This document shows positions 40,201 through 52,300 of a stretch of 64,000 bases of DNA, piece by piece; position 1 is the first letter of the stretch, and every line of letters starts with the position of its first letter. A program made the translations under genes and the position numbers. Origin of the DNA: Apostichopus japonicus (lineage: Eukaryota > Echinodermata > Holothuroidea > Aspidochirotida > Stichopodidae); NCBI RefSeq assembly GCF_037975245.1, contig NC_092561.1:17427001-17491000 (forward strand), written 5' to 3'. Below the pieces are notes generated by a model, which was not told where the DNA came from, did not search any database, and was given only the letters and a program-made list of their open reading frames with translations.

Positions 40201-43200
40201 TTTTTCATTTCATTAACCTTTGTAGATGACGAAGTTGATATGAAAACACCCGATCGTGATTCTAATCTTGAGAGCCAGCCACAGGCTGAAAGAGTGTCGG
40301 ACTTATCCAGTCAGGTATGTTACCATGTCTTATTTAATCACATTTTACGCTGAAGTAAATGTTAACTATCTTATGCATCTGAGTAGTTAATTTTTTCTTC
40401 TCTCTCTGCTCACTTACCTGTCTCTCACCATTGTAGTATACTCTTGTTTCACCTCTAAAATGTCAATTTCTATGTTAACCCCATCATCCCCCACCCCACC
40501 TCCCCAAGTCACCACCACCAATCTCTTCCCACTTTTGGTGTTCCCCTTCGGGTTTGTACTTCCCAACTTGTTGGATGAGTTTTCCAAAAACTTTCGTCCA
40601 ATCACGATGAAAAGTGACCCGTGGCTCGCATTATTTGAGTTAGGGTTTGGCATTGTTCAATCTAGTATAATTTGCGTGTCAAAAGCTTTGACGACCCAAA
40701 AGAAGGGATTTTCAGGTATTTTATCTACAATTTACAGCTTCTCAAGGGCCATGGATTATGTGATTTATTTAAATCATTTTATTCACATCAAGTCCTCAAT
40801 CCAAGTTAGCTTTCATGCATTCTTATTATCAATTCTGATTGGTTGGGTCTGGTGGGTTGTGGCTACTCCCTCATGAATATTTATGTCTGTTTTGTGACTC
40901 AATAGTTTATCAATTTGGTTTTTTTTTTTTAACATAATGTCGTTTAACTTTTTATTAAATTCTTATCATTTTTACAGAATTATCATTCTTCCATTAACAA
41001 GGTTCATTCTGGTCAAACCTCTGAGCAAGGCGACTGTCCTACCGAAACATTTAAGAACATTTCTCGTAGTTTAGTTACTGTTGCGAATGCTTCTCCTGAT
41101 GTGGATCCATCAGACCACAAGATACTGCAGAAAAAAAATCTTTGTAGCATAAAGGAATTGGAGGATGGAGATAAGGAGAGATTGATGGAAGATTCGAATG
41201 AGATGCCCGTCTCTGCAATGCAGGATAAATTGTTGGCTTCTGAATTGAAAGAACTGGAAGGAGAAACATCTCCTGAAGACTCCAGCATTTGGGAATCGAG
41301 CTATTCTCGAGGGGACGAGGAGGAGGAGGAGGAGAATCAATTCCAGATGATTCGAGAAATTGTACCAGATGCCAGCCACGAGGATATACAGAACAGTTTA
41401 GCATCTTGTGGAGGAGACTTGGAGGAAGCTCTAGAGATGCTTGTAGAAAAGATGACCTTAAATGAATCTAGAGGAAGAAAGAGAGATGAGAAGTCAGACA
41501 CAAGTCTTCATACTCAGGTGACATTGCTTGTTGTCCCTCTGTCATTTTCCTTACATTTTCCTCTTTATCTTTTCATCCTTGTTCTTGTTCTGAACTTGTC
41601 CGTGTTTGAATACAGCATGGTTATTTATTTTCTCTGGTGTTACTGATCGATATATCCGTGTTTGTTACAGCATGGTTACTTAGTTTTCTTAAGTGGTGTT
41701 AGCATATGTGAATGTGATAAACTCATTTATATAGTTTAATGTGATAATACAAATAAACCCATCAAACTTGTATTTGATTTGGTAGTATTTGTATTATAAA
41801 CCTGTTACTGAGTTTGGTGATGTATAGCAAAAACTATAAATCCTTTTGGGTCGGATAAACTCATCAAGTTTCATGTGATAGTACTCCTACTACTGTAAGT
41901 TGTGGGTTGAGCTCAATGAAATCAGTATTGAGTTTTAGCCTGATAGTACTAGTCTTATAAATGTGTATATCGTGTTAATCTAATGAATTCAGTGTGATTT
42001 TATTTGTAACATGTAATACTTCGATAAAATCACATATTGTAAAGATGAACTTGAACAGTTTTCACATATTTATTGTATTCTTCCATCTACTATTTTATAA
42101 AGACTGCAAACATCGTTGGTAAATTACTTCTCAATTCTTATCCTGCCCAAATCTTTCTCCCACCTCCCCTCCTCTTTTCTATGCCAAACTGATGGTTGGT
42201 TAGTCCCGTTGTTTATCTGTGAAGATTCAATTTTCCCTCTTGCACAATGCATAGACTTAAACTGTACATCAACCATATGATATGTAACAATTGTTTTTTG
42301 GGGGTCTTTTTGTCATCTTTTCCAGATAATCTTTAAAGCAAAACCAAACAACAAGGAACAAAAGCAGAGACGAAGAAGCAAACACCAGAAAGCAAAGAGA
42401 GACAGGACTCCATCACATCAGGACACGTTAATTCCGGGAGAAGAGAGCAACATTTTGCCAAGTTCCGTAAAACAGGTGAGTGTCTTGTAGCATGTTTGCG
42501 TCCTTAAGTTACGGGTGTGTGGGCGGGGGAAGTGGGAGGCGGGTCAGTGATTTATTTTGTTTTCGTTGGTCATAGTTTAAGATGAATTACGTTTAAATCT
42601 GCCTTTGAAGCCATGGTCAAAGTGTGCAATTGGATTTGCTGATATATCTGTGAACCATTACCCACGTTTCAGAGTGAACATCTTACTTACAGAGGAAGTA
42701 CATACATATTGTAGCTCACTGACAGTGTTTCAGTGGGGGTATATATAATTTGCCCAACTATCATTTCTAAAAGTAGTCTTGATAAAGTTGATACTGACAT
42801 AGGAACATCTCCTACTATGCAAGTAGTACACCATGGCACAAACCCTGTCGCTGGCTCATTAGATGCAATGTTTTACTTTTTAGACAGTTGGTGGTGTGTT
42901 AACATGGTCCTGTATTCAAATAGATCAGAGCACAAACTGCCTGATGAGCGTTCTTGCATTAATGTCAAAAAGATTTATTGTTCTTGCATTAATGTTACAA
43001 GGGACCTTTCAACCAGACAGACGCGTAGCCTATGGGGGGGCAAAGGGGGCAACCACCCCCCCCACCCCCTTGAGCAAATTTTTTGGTATTTTTTTATGAT
43101 ATCGCTAGTGATTTCAAAATAGAAAAATGCTTAGATGCAACAAACAAGGCCTGGGAAGTGTCATTTCCAGCGATCTGGGACGCATTTTTGGCAAAATTTT

Positions 43201-46200
43201 CTTGTACACTTCGTGCCAACCCATGGTGGTGTACGCTTAGATAATTTGCCTACAGGCTTCGCCCCTCCCTTGGCAAATTCCTCGCTACACGCCTGCCTGG
43301 AGAAACATCATTCCATAGCCTATATTTGCATGTTACTTTTCGAATGGTAGTCGTAATGAGCTATTTACTCTCTCAAATTTCCGCCAAAAAAACATCACCA
43401 TGTTCATAAAATATTTACTATTTCTAATTTCTCCATAGAGCTCTGTCAGTGAGGACAATGAACGGATTCTGTTGGAGCTTTTTCCAGCAGCTTCTCACAT
43501 AGATGCTCAGCAGTGTCTCTCGGTTGCTAAGGGAGAGATTGAGGTCGCTGTTCAACTTCTGATGGAGAAGGTTAATTCTGGTGAAGTTCAGAGAAAATCT
43601 GTCACAGATCCAGTAAGTCTGGGAGAGATAAGCATTAGCCTCACTGCAGGCATATGAAAACATTTCTAAGCCTATTTTTTTTGAGAGAGAGAGAGAGATG
43701 CGTCAGAGAAGACAAGACTAATTCCGGTTAAAATGCTGTTGCTTTATTGTGGGTTCTAGTCTTAAGGTTACAGGCCATGAGACCGAAGGTCCGCGAGACC
43801 GAAGGTCCGCGAGACCGAAGGTCCGCGAGACCGAAGGTCCACGAGACTGAAGGTCTGTGAGACCGAAATTAATAAAGGTCCGCGCCAACGAAGGTCTTCG
43901 AGACCGAAACTATTACTAGGCCTATAATAGTGGTAAGACAAATATTACTACCGATAATATGGCGTTGATAAATTGCAAAATTAAAAAAAATTTACAGCCA
44001 TTTCTTTTCAGAGGGGATGCCAGTGACTTGCCCAATGGGACTGGGATGGCTTGCATTGATACTAGGCCTCCACCAGTGGCGTAACCAACTTTTCCGGAAA
44101 ATGTTTTGTTCAAACAATTCTTTCTTTCTTGTGTGCTTTCTTGTTGTTCTAGTATGTGCATGGAATCATAAAATGGTGTCACTTGGCTCTGACCTTCAGC
44201 CTGGCCGGGCTATCGATGGACCATTCATAGACCATTGGTCTTGCGGACCAACGGTTTGCCTAAATTCGGTCTCGTGGACCTTAGGTCTCGTGGAATGCCC
44301 CAAGTCTTACAGGGGTATTCCATTGGCAGCCAATTAACAGTTAATACAATTAATTTTCAGCCATGTTTGAAAGTTTGATTATCCATTCATACAGGCTAAA
44401 CCCCCACCATCGCCACAGATAACAAATTGTTTTCTGATCCTTTTGATATTTATAGTTTCCAAGGTCAAAGGTCATAGACGACAAAACACAGAGGGAGCTG
44501 TTACTGCAGAAATATGCCTTTGTTGACGCAGAAGATCACACCAAGGAACATAGACCATTCCTGCCAAAGTCTGTGAGTTTCTGGAATTTATTTGAATGTA
44601 ACTGGTTTTCATTTTCATTGTCAATCTTCCTAGAGATGTTTTAATCTACCTCCCCCACAAACACAAATAATATACTAGTGCACACATATACACAGCATAT
44701 TGCTAATTTAAATATGCAAATTTATATATTCAAGAAAAAAAATTATATATTCAAATTTACATATTTCAGCAAAAATTAACTGCTTCAAGAAGTAAATATT
44801 CACAACAAAGATTTTGTAGTTTATAGTCATAGTTTGGGGCAAAAATAACATTTTTATTGATCCATAAGGCATATATTATCCAGGTTTACCATATGACCTT
44901 TCATAGCAAGAGAGATGGGGCGGTGAGAAGACTAGCTTGGGAGACAATAATTGCTTCACAGCAAGTTTTTAATGAGCAGAAAATCTCGTGGGATAGGGTA
45001 CATTGTTACATTTAGTAATGAAATCCTCACCAGCTTCTTTAAGTATTCAGTATTGAATCAGTATTCAAACGTACACTCAAGACCTTAGGTTCACCACTTA
45101 AAGGGTGTGAAGACTCGCGCAAAAAAGAAACGTCTAATGCCGGTAATCTGACCTAGTTTCAAATGAGGTGTAACAGAAGTGTTAGTGTTGGAAAGAAATA
45201 TAATTAGACACTAGTGTACAGTCAGTACATACAGCTGCGGTCAATACCCACAGCACAGTGTACAAACGATACAGCGATGGACATCTCAGGTCCAGCTAAA
45301 GATAACAACGTATCACGTTTCATTACTGTACTGTCTGCATTTTGTAGCGACACGAACAAAAAGTCGCTTGCAAGCAAGGGAAAGTTAACTTTTGCAGATG
45401 GCCGCACGCGGTTTGCGGCGAGTCTTCAATGCCTTTAATGTTATTCTTATTGAACAATAAGATAAATTATACAGAAATTGTGACAAATTGTCAATTTCCT
45501 AATGTTAGGGATTATCAGAGAAAACACATTAAACTTATAATTCATAACACTAAGACTCCATCAAGCCTATTGGCTTTATCTTTCTTTAATTTTTTACAAC
45601 TCATTTACTGTATCCTAAAGACTTTGATATTGTCATTGTTACCATGGTTTCTCTCAGTTATAGATTATTAAAGGCATCTAATTGTCTCAAATATAATGCA
45701 TTCTCCATGAAGTTAATGTTCTATTATAGAATATTTATGATTTGAGTAACAGTTCAAACTTTAAGTGTTACTGATCTATACAAAGACATGTGCTGTGTTA
45801 CTCACTAAATGTTGAGTTAAAACTGTAGATAATCGAATATTGTTGGTTACCCACCCTGGAGAAGGCAGCGATTGCAGCTGCCAGCTAGCTTGAAGATGGT
45901 GGGAAGAGGGGTGCAGTGTGGTCCTCTCTAATGCTTCTGCAATTTTCCAAGAAAAAGAATACAAACATTTGCTGTCCTGTCTTCGTTGGACCCAACAGGG
46001 TCCCAGCATGTACCCCAAGTAACCCCATAGGTACCAGCATGTACCCCATAGGATCCAAAGTTAAGTCCTCTTGTGATGACAACATTATGATAGTATTCTT
46101 GATTTTGGCATTATTCCATTCATCGTATTTCTCTGTGCATTATTTTAGTTTTGTTTTGTTTTGTTTTTTTCAGGAGAAAAAGAAGTTAGTCCGTTACTAT

Positions 46201-46257
46201 GACAGCAAACCAGTCACCAATAAAGGAGAGAAGTTCTTTGAGTTAAAGGGTACCTGA
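37273..46257 (+). CDS. CUEDC2: CUE domain-containing protein 2 homologue
   Basis: Exons 37273-37427 (ATG at 37327, after an in-frame TAA), 38217-38348, 39486-39544, 40226-40314, 40978-41517, 42326-42475, 43439-43612, 44456-44572 and 46174-46257 give 481 codons in one frame. Vertebrate CUEDC2 binds ubiquitin through a CUE domain and modulates NF-kB, steroid receptor turnover and the spindle checkpoint; that is family knowledge. The N-terminus matches (YVVGVLEDVG, EMIAAYVPGF), as does the C-terminus (LLLQKYAFVDAEDHTKEHRP, KKLVRYYDSKPVTNKGEKF). It is much longer than the 287-residue human protein because of an acidic middle region and a second CUE-like domain at residues about 247-286; the canonical CUE is about 361-397. 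It ends at FELKGT, lacking the conserved tail after GERF, so a further exon could be missed. Confidence 0.9.
37471..37714 (-). mobile_element. tRNA-derived SINE (copy 2)
   Basis: Minus-strand SINE with A box, B box and a (TATG)n tail at 37471-37494, matching the copy at 25040-25283 over its whole length. It lies in the first coding intron of CUEDC2, antisense to the gene. Confidence 0.75.
38327..38540 (+). repeat. tandem copies of an exon end and its 5' splice site in CUEDC2
   Basis: TTCCAAGCTATTGATGTGTAAG, the end of CUEDC2 coding exon 2 with its donor, recurs about 96 bp downstream (38428) and again, with a changed donor, about 85 bp further (38514). Each intronic copy follows a CAG, so a cryptic mini-exon is conceivable. 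Confidence 0.8.
41335..41456 (+). other. first CUE-like domain of CUEDC2 (extra domain)
   Basis: Encodes FQMIREIVPDASHEDIQNSL then GGDLEEALEMLVE, with the CUE hallmarks of a hydrophobic-Phe/Val-Pro start and a final Leu-Leu-like pair. It follows a run of glutamates. The human protein has one CUE that matches the second copy in exon 43439-43612 better. Confidence 0.7.
43018..43295. mobile_element. MITE-like repeat in CUEDC2 intron
   Basis: The ends CAGACGCGTAGC and (reverse) CAGGCGTGTAGCG are weak terminal inverted repeats. The body contains G/C runs and the TTTTCTTGTACACTTCGTGCC motif shared with 30960 and 54150-54960. No clear target duplication was seen. Confidence 0.5.
43775..43915. repeat. 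16-bp minisatellite (GAGACCGAAGGTCCGC), plus inverted fragments at 44205-44300
   Basis: About eight imperfect copies of GAGACCGAAGGTCCGC. The related inverted phrase GGTCTCGTGGACC recurs at 44270-44300, so the block may once have been the ends of one element. Confidence 0.85.
45098..45438. mobile_element. TTAA-type MITE (copy 1) in the last CUEDC2 intron
   Basis: Bounded by TTAA on both sides, with ends AGGGTGTGAAGACTCGC and (reverse) AGGCATTGAAGACTCGC. 341 bp, no transposase. TTAA targets are used by piggyBac and some Kolobok-like transposases. Copy 2 at 46700 is in the same orientation. Confidence 0.8.
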
Positions 46258-46699
46258 TCATTTCTTCCACACTGGAAAATAATACTTTAATGGACAGAGA
46301 TTAAATTATCGGGTACCGCATCGCCACATTCTATGCAATGTGGGCAAATTGCTATACAAGTTCAAAGATGTATCGTTGCTTTTGTGCACAGGAACCATAT
46401 CATTCTACATGAGACAAGAGTTCGGAACATTCAAACTGGCTTCACAAAATCTGAACACTCAATAACTCGCTGATGTAATGTTGTATTTTGATGAAATTCC
46501 AAGTACAGATACATTAATAGCTAGTTGATGTTTACATTCCCAATGCATTTCAAGGATAGATTTACACAAGAAGGATATATGGTGAAGCTTCTTAGGATTA
46601 CCTACCATGGAGATATCACAGCCTACCCACTGAGGTCCACTTCCTAGAATGAGGGTGGGTTTCATAGGTCTGAGTAGCTTACATTCAAGCAAACGTAAT

Positions 46700-47059
46700 T
46701 TAAAGGGTGTGAAGACTCGCGCACAAAGAAACGTCTCATGCCGGTAATCTGACCTAGTTTCAAATGAGGTGTAACAGCAGTGTAAGACACCACCATCCAT
46801 TCCAGAAACTACACACACAGCTTGCTACCGTCTGTAATTAGACACTAGTGTACAGTCAGTACATACAGCTATGGTCAATACCCACAACACAGTGTACATA
46901 GCAGCGATGGACATCTCAGGTCCAGATAAAAGATAACAAGATATCACGTTTCATTACTGTCTGCATTTTGTAGCGACACAAAGAAAACGTTATTTGCAAG
47001 CAACAGAAAGTTTGTCAGAGCGCGGCACACGGTTTGGGGCGAGTCTTCAATGCCTTTAA
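46700..47059. mobile_element. TTAA-type MITE (copy 2) downstream of CUEDC2
   Basis: Same ends and TTAA flanks as copy 1, about 360 bp, about 85-90% similar by eye. The two copies flank the final CUEDC2 exon. Confidence 0.8.
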
Positions 47060-47926
47060 GTCAAGTTAGTTACAACTAAGAGTATCCTTTTATTTATTTA
47101 TTTCCGATTTTGTTAGGAGGGGGGGGGGCTGGGATATCACCTGTCAATGTCAACAATTAACACATGTGGAATTTATTAACTTTTCTTTAGTTTTCAAACT
47201 CCTTTCAAGAAATAGAAAGTCATTCCTCAAATTTGTATTCCTTTCGTGAGAAACAAACCTTATAGAAATTTATTAATTTTCAATATCTTAGCTATGTTAA
47301 AAGGCAATATTACACATTCTAGCAGCTAAGTGCTTCAACAATGTTATTTCAGACAATGTTTTTTAACTTTATTTTCACCATATTTATGTTCTTTCATCTC
47401 AGTTGTTAATGATTATTTCGAAGTATATAGTGGGAAAAGGACTCCTACTGATTTTACAATATTTTGTTGTATTTATACAATTTTAGCCAATTTTGTGTCA
47501 AAGTGGTTAAGTTTATCCATGCCAACAGTTTGTGTTGCAATTCTTAGTGCCAACCAGGCTTAATAAAAAATATTGGCATGGTTTCATTATTTATTTATTT
47601 ATTTCTTTACTTATTTTTCAAATGTCTGTCCAAAATAGAAAACCATTCCTTCCAATTTAGTATTCCGAGAGAAACTAACGGCTATTTTTTTTGTCCTTTC
47701 GTCATCAGGAAATTTTCTTACATGTTGTTATTGTAATGTTCTGATGATTTGATTCCAAATAAACATCAGAAAAAAATCTGGGGAGAATTTGCTTTCGAAA
47801 GAGAAAATCAGTCTGAGCATCTTGCTGGAGTTTTCGTTCAATTGAAAGCCTAAATATTGCAATAGGTGGCAAGATGTTAAACTTGGCAGGTTTTGTAGCA
47901 AATGTCAACATAAAGCAAACCAGTGT
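47060..47926. other. no gene seen; possible CUEDC2 3' flank
   Basis: AT-rich DNA with a G run at 47119 and an AATAAA at 47562, which could be a polyadenylation signal if the CUEDC2 transcript extends this far. No exon recognised. Confidence 0.35.
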
Positions 47927-48549
47927 TTAAGCAGCATTTTGCATCCTTTTCTATGGCTTTTCTCAACCTCACTGATTCCACTATGCCATAACGACACACA
48001 TAACTAGCTTATCTATTCAAATCTTACTTCAAATGGTTGCATAAAAGTCGAAAAACCTACAAATTTCAGCTTTGTTTCTTCTCGAAGATATTTTCCCTTG
48101 GGATTCAAATAAACCTTGCCCATAATATGAATATTTAAAAGCTACGAACATCATTGGCCAATACGTAATACAACACCATGCTTGATTGTGTAGATTGTCT
48201 ATGGCAGTTGTACCAGGGAGCTGTTAGAGTACCAGCTCGCTGGTTGTACCAAGTTACCAACTCGACGTTTTGAATCTATTTTTAGCAATGGCTCATATCT
48301 AAACCTGCATCTCTGATTGGTTGAATTCAAACTAGTGGGTTGGGGGAACTGTTTGCGATTAATATTAAATGTGTTGTCGAAGGACACTTTTGTCATTATC
48401 TGCAAATGTCCTTAATTACTTGCCAATTAATGCTTTTGGCAGGGAAAAAACTTGGATTATATCTTAGTGTGCTGTTTTGTGATTGATATATGTAAAAAAC
48501 TTGGTCAAAAAAGTGGAAAATGGCGACAATACTTAAAATGCTGCTTTAA
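47927..48549. mobile_element. TTAA-flanked MITE with GCAGCATTTT ends (copy 1)
   Basis: TTAAGCAGCATTTTGC at the left and TTAAAGCAGCATTTTAAG (reverse) at the right are terminal inverted repeats with TTAA flanks. A long segment (48116-48549) is the reverse complement of 63547-64000, showing a second copy. No transposase is visible. Confidence 0.75.
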
Positions 48550-49177
48550 GTCATAGAAATACACAGATGTTTTGGGGGGTTTTCTTCCAAATTTATAGCT
48601 AATTTTGTAATTTCCAAATTGGGATCAGGAAATAATTTATCCAATATCACAAAATGGGCTTATTGCTCTACAGGTGTAAAGAAGTATAGCAGTTTTTGCA
48701 GAAAGGAAACAGTATTTTATAACAGAAAACTTCAAAGCCTTCCAAACTGTTACACAAAATCCGAATACTAAATTATTCGCTGATTGGGATGCGGCTGAAT
48801 ATGAATACCCTGCAGTTAATGATTTATCCAATTCAAGGTTTTACAATAAAAGTGGAAACTAAATCAAATCATTTTACTGTTAGTGTGCAAGTATGACAAT
48901 AATAATGACATCACATCTGTTTGCTTCAAGTTCACTGTGATACAAAAATTTGACAATTTTAATTATCAGTATCTTGAAAATGCTATATAGAAATTGAATG
49001 CAAGCTAAAGTATTATCTGGGATTGCAACCAATGGCTGGATGTAGTTCAGTTGGTACAGCACATGACTTATTATTCTGAGGTCCTTTGAAATATAGTGTA
49101 AAGGGTTAGCAATAAGACAACCAAGAAAGCAACATGTCAAGCAAAAAAGAGAATCGCTTTATCTGTTTTTTTTTTTC

Positions 49178-49191
49178 TTTTATTCTTTATT
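49178..49191 (-). promoter_or_regulatory. polyadenylation signals of RPL36A
   Basis: On the minus strand two AATAAA-type hexamers occur at 49191-49186 and 49183-49178, about 195 nt after the RPL36A stop codon. Confidence 0.55.
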
Positions 49192-49384
49192 TGACTTCCA
49201 CTTCAAATAATTTCTGGTTTATGTATTGTTTGGTGACAATGACTAATTGAAGTTGAAATATTCAGCTTTCTATTAGGTTGAATGGGGAGATTTCCATGTT
49301 ATGTTGAGTACTGCAGAGTGTGCAGGCCAAGATGTCTCTAGAATCAGTCCAGTGTGATACAGTGAAGTATGGAGCTTCTGTATC

Positions 49385-52300
49385 TTAAAACTGGATCATT
49401 TGTCCCTGTGAAATGAAGAAGAGAGATGGAATATTGAATAATAAATACATTCAAATTTCAAGTTAAACAGTAACCTAAAGTCACGTTCCTCTAAAAAATC
49501 CTGGAAGGCATTTCATGTATATCCTACAGCGAGGAGGGGGGGGGGCTCGCAATAAATGCCCCCCCCCCCCAAATGGCTAAAAATCTTGCACAAATTTGCT
49601 ATGCCTGCCATGAAGGCCATAGGTTTGAGCACATTGCTCAGTGCAAATAAGAGCTAATGGACTGATATGTAAAGAAGGTAAAGTGCAGCATATGCACATA
49701 AAATACAATGAATATTAATGTGATACTTCAACAATACAATGAATATTAATATCATACTTCAACAATACAATGAATATTAATATCATACTCCAACAATACA
49801 ATGAATATTAATGTCATACTTCAACAATACAATCATCGACCTTCACCTCATGGACAAACTTTGCCCGCAGTATTATTGAAAATCCTACCAGAATTCTCAC
49901 ACATTGTTGCAAATTAAATTTCATGACTCTTAAGTTCTAAGACCAAATTTAGAAATACCTCAACGTTTTCCCAGAACGTGAAACTTCTGATATTTTGTCC
50001 AAGTGTGCAAATATTCATGGAGCAACAACTTCATAGAATCATCACATTTTCCATAACTTTTGATTTTTTTCACTCCTTTTCCTGCCCTTTGCGGATCCTC
50101 AAATCTTTTCGAATCTCCACATTTCTTCCATGACCATGGGAACTAAGAGTAAATAGGCCTAACATTTGGTACATTCTTTGGTGTTGGGGCATGTGAAGTG
50201 GGCCTGAAGTTAGATTTCCTGTGGGCCCAAAGTTAGATTTCCTGTGGGCCACCAGATCAAGTTTAGTGCCCACTCCTTGTTGTACATCTCATCTCATGAT
50301 GGCTGATGATACACTTACCTTCCTCTTCTTATCTCCTCCAAGCTCAAAGTGTTTGCATCTCTTGATGGGCAACTGTTTCCTGAACTTGCACTCGGCGCAC
50401 TCCATCCTTAAGACAATCTTCTTGGTCGTCTTGGCCTATGAGGGAAGAACAGACAATAGCTCTGAAACAAATGCACTATTCACTCATCAGTCTCCCCACA
50501 TTTTAAGTATTTTATTACGCTCCTGGGTATGAGTTAATTTACAGAAGCACGTCATAGCTTGACAGTGGACAAAGCGTCAGGAGTCCTCAGGACCCATCGG
50601 TTTAACATTCTAACCTCTGAGGAGGCGCCAGGTAATCCTCTTCAATCCCCAAGATATGATTGTCTATCCACAATGTGTAAGATGTGGAGAATAATATTGG
50701 CGAATAATCCCGCACCTTAGAGGGAACACTGAACTGAAGTCAAATTCATACGAAAGAAAACGTTACTAACTAACATACAATATAAATATAAAAAAAAGAT
50801 GGAATGGCAATATTGTTCAAAACATTTCCAGCGGGGCTGATTTATTACAGCAACCTTCCCGCGCTGGGCCGTGGGTGTCCGTGTGACCCTTATACCCTGA
50901 AGTGTGCGAAACTAGCCATTGGCATTGCCCTTGTGAGTGGGTTGGGGACACATCATTACTTGTTATATTGTGACTAAAATTGCGAGCATGCTCTCTGAAC
51001 ATTTTCTTTTGTTTCTGAACCTTTTTTTTTACAGATGTACTTCTTTTCCTTTGTGTTTTTTATTTATTTTTCGTAATTTCGTCCCGATTTTTTCCCCCTA
51101 TTTTTCTCCGATTTTTTTTTTCTCCAGCCAGGATCCATTGTGGATTTCCTGTGAACCTGGTTTGCAAGGTTTTCAGCACTGAACATAACATTGGTAGGCA
51201 GCAAATACCACAACAAATAAAACAGCGGTGTCCTGTGCTATATTCCTTGGGTATTTAAACTATCCATTCTTTTTAAATATATCCTTTGAAGTACTGGACA
51301 GAACTCTCATCCAAATCCACAACAGAAATGACAAAGCTGTGAGTGATTTTCTTTACAGGAGCTTTACAGTTAGATATTATTGGTTATTTAACCTTACCTT
51401 CTTTCTGAAGATAGGCTTGGTCTGTCCTCCATAACCCTCCTGTTTTCTGTCGTAACGACGCTTACCTGTCAGAAGAAAGCGAATTAATTGAGTGTTAAAA
51501 ACAGATGGTGAAATTCCAGACCTCAATTAGGACTTTTGTTTTTCAGTTCCTCATTTTACCAGATCTGCTGATGATTCAGGAAACCTTTTAAACTTTAATA
51601 AACGTGAATCAGCGCTCAAATCAACAAACAGTACTGACGGCAAACTGCCATCAGTGCCTCTACCAACTGAGAGCACTGTGTCCCTTTAATCAAATTGTTG
51701 GTGCCCTCGTAATGACCTAGATCAGGGCTTACATGAGAGACCATCACTGGACATTCTAGCATATTTAGGTGCATACTAATGAACCCAGACGAAATCTATG
51801 AACCTGTTACTTTAAAGTAGCACCCTTGCTTTGCAGGTATGCCCAAAATCAAGACTAGTATGTCAGAGAACTTTCAGACTAGTTTTGCTGATTTGAGCTA
51901 TAAAGATTTTGTACTTGGCCGCATCAATCTCCCTTACATTCCCTAGACACATAATTCTCTAGAAGACAAAGTGTTTTCGCTAAACCGATCTATCATATTT
52001 ATCAATACTTTTGAAGTCTCAACAGTATATTGCTTTCACAGGAACCATGGTACAACTGAACCGTTGCCTCCTGTGACAATGTTACCCACCATGAAAATCT
52101 AATACTTAGGACTCCATTGTATACATTACTTAGATAACTTAAACCAACAATTTCACAGACCTACAACAGTACAGCTGAAGTTTTTAATTATCCTTGGCTA
52201 AATCTTATTTTTGACAAATTTTGAACAGCAATACTTGATATTTACTCAAGGTGGATTATGACTTTCTTTAAATTTTATGGACTTTATTCTTAAGCTAAGA

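Noticed and set aside
40460-40876. 138-codon open frame in a CUEDC2 intron
   Set aside because: Not compatible with flanking exon phases, matches no known domain, and starts in a C-rich simple stretch.
49040-49095. tRNA-like A box (TAGTTCAGTTGG)
   Set aside because: No B box or cloverleaf follows.
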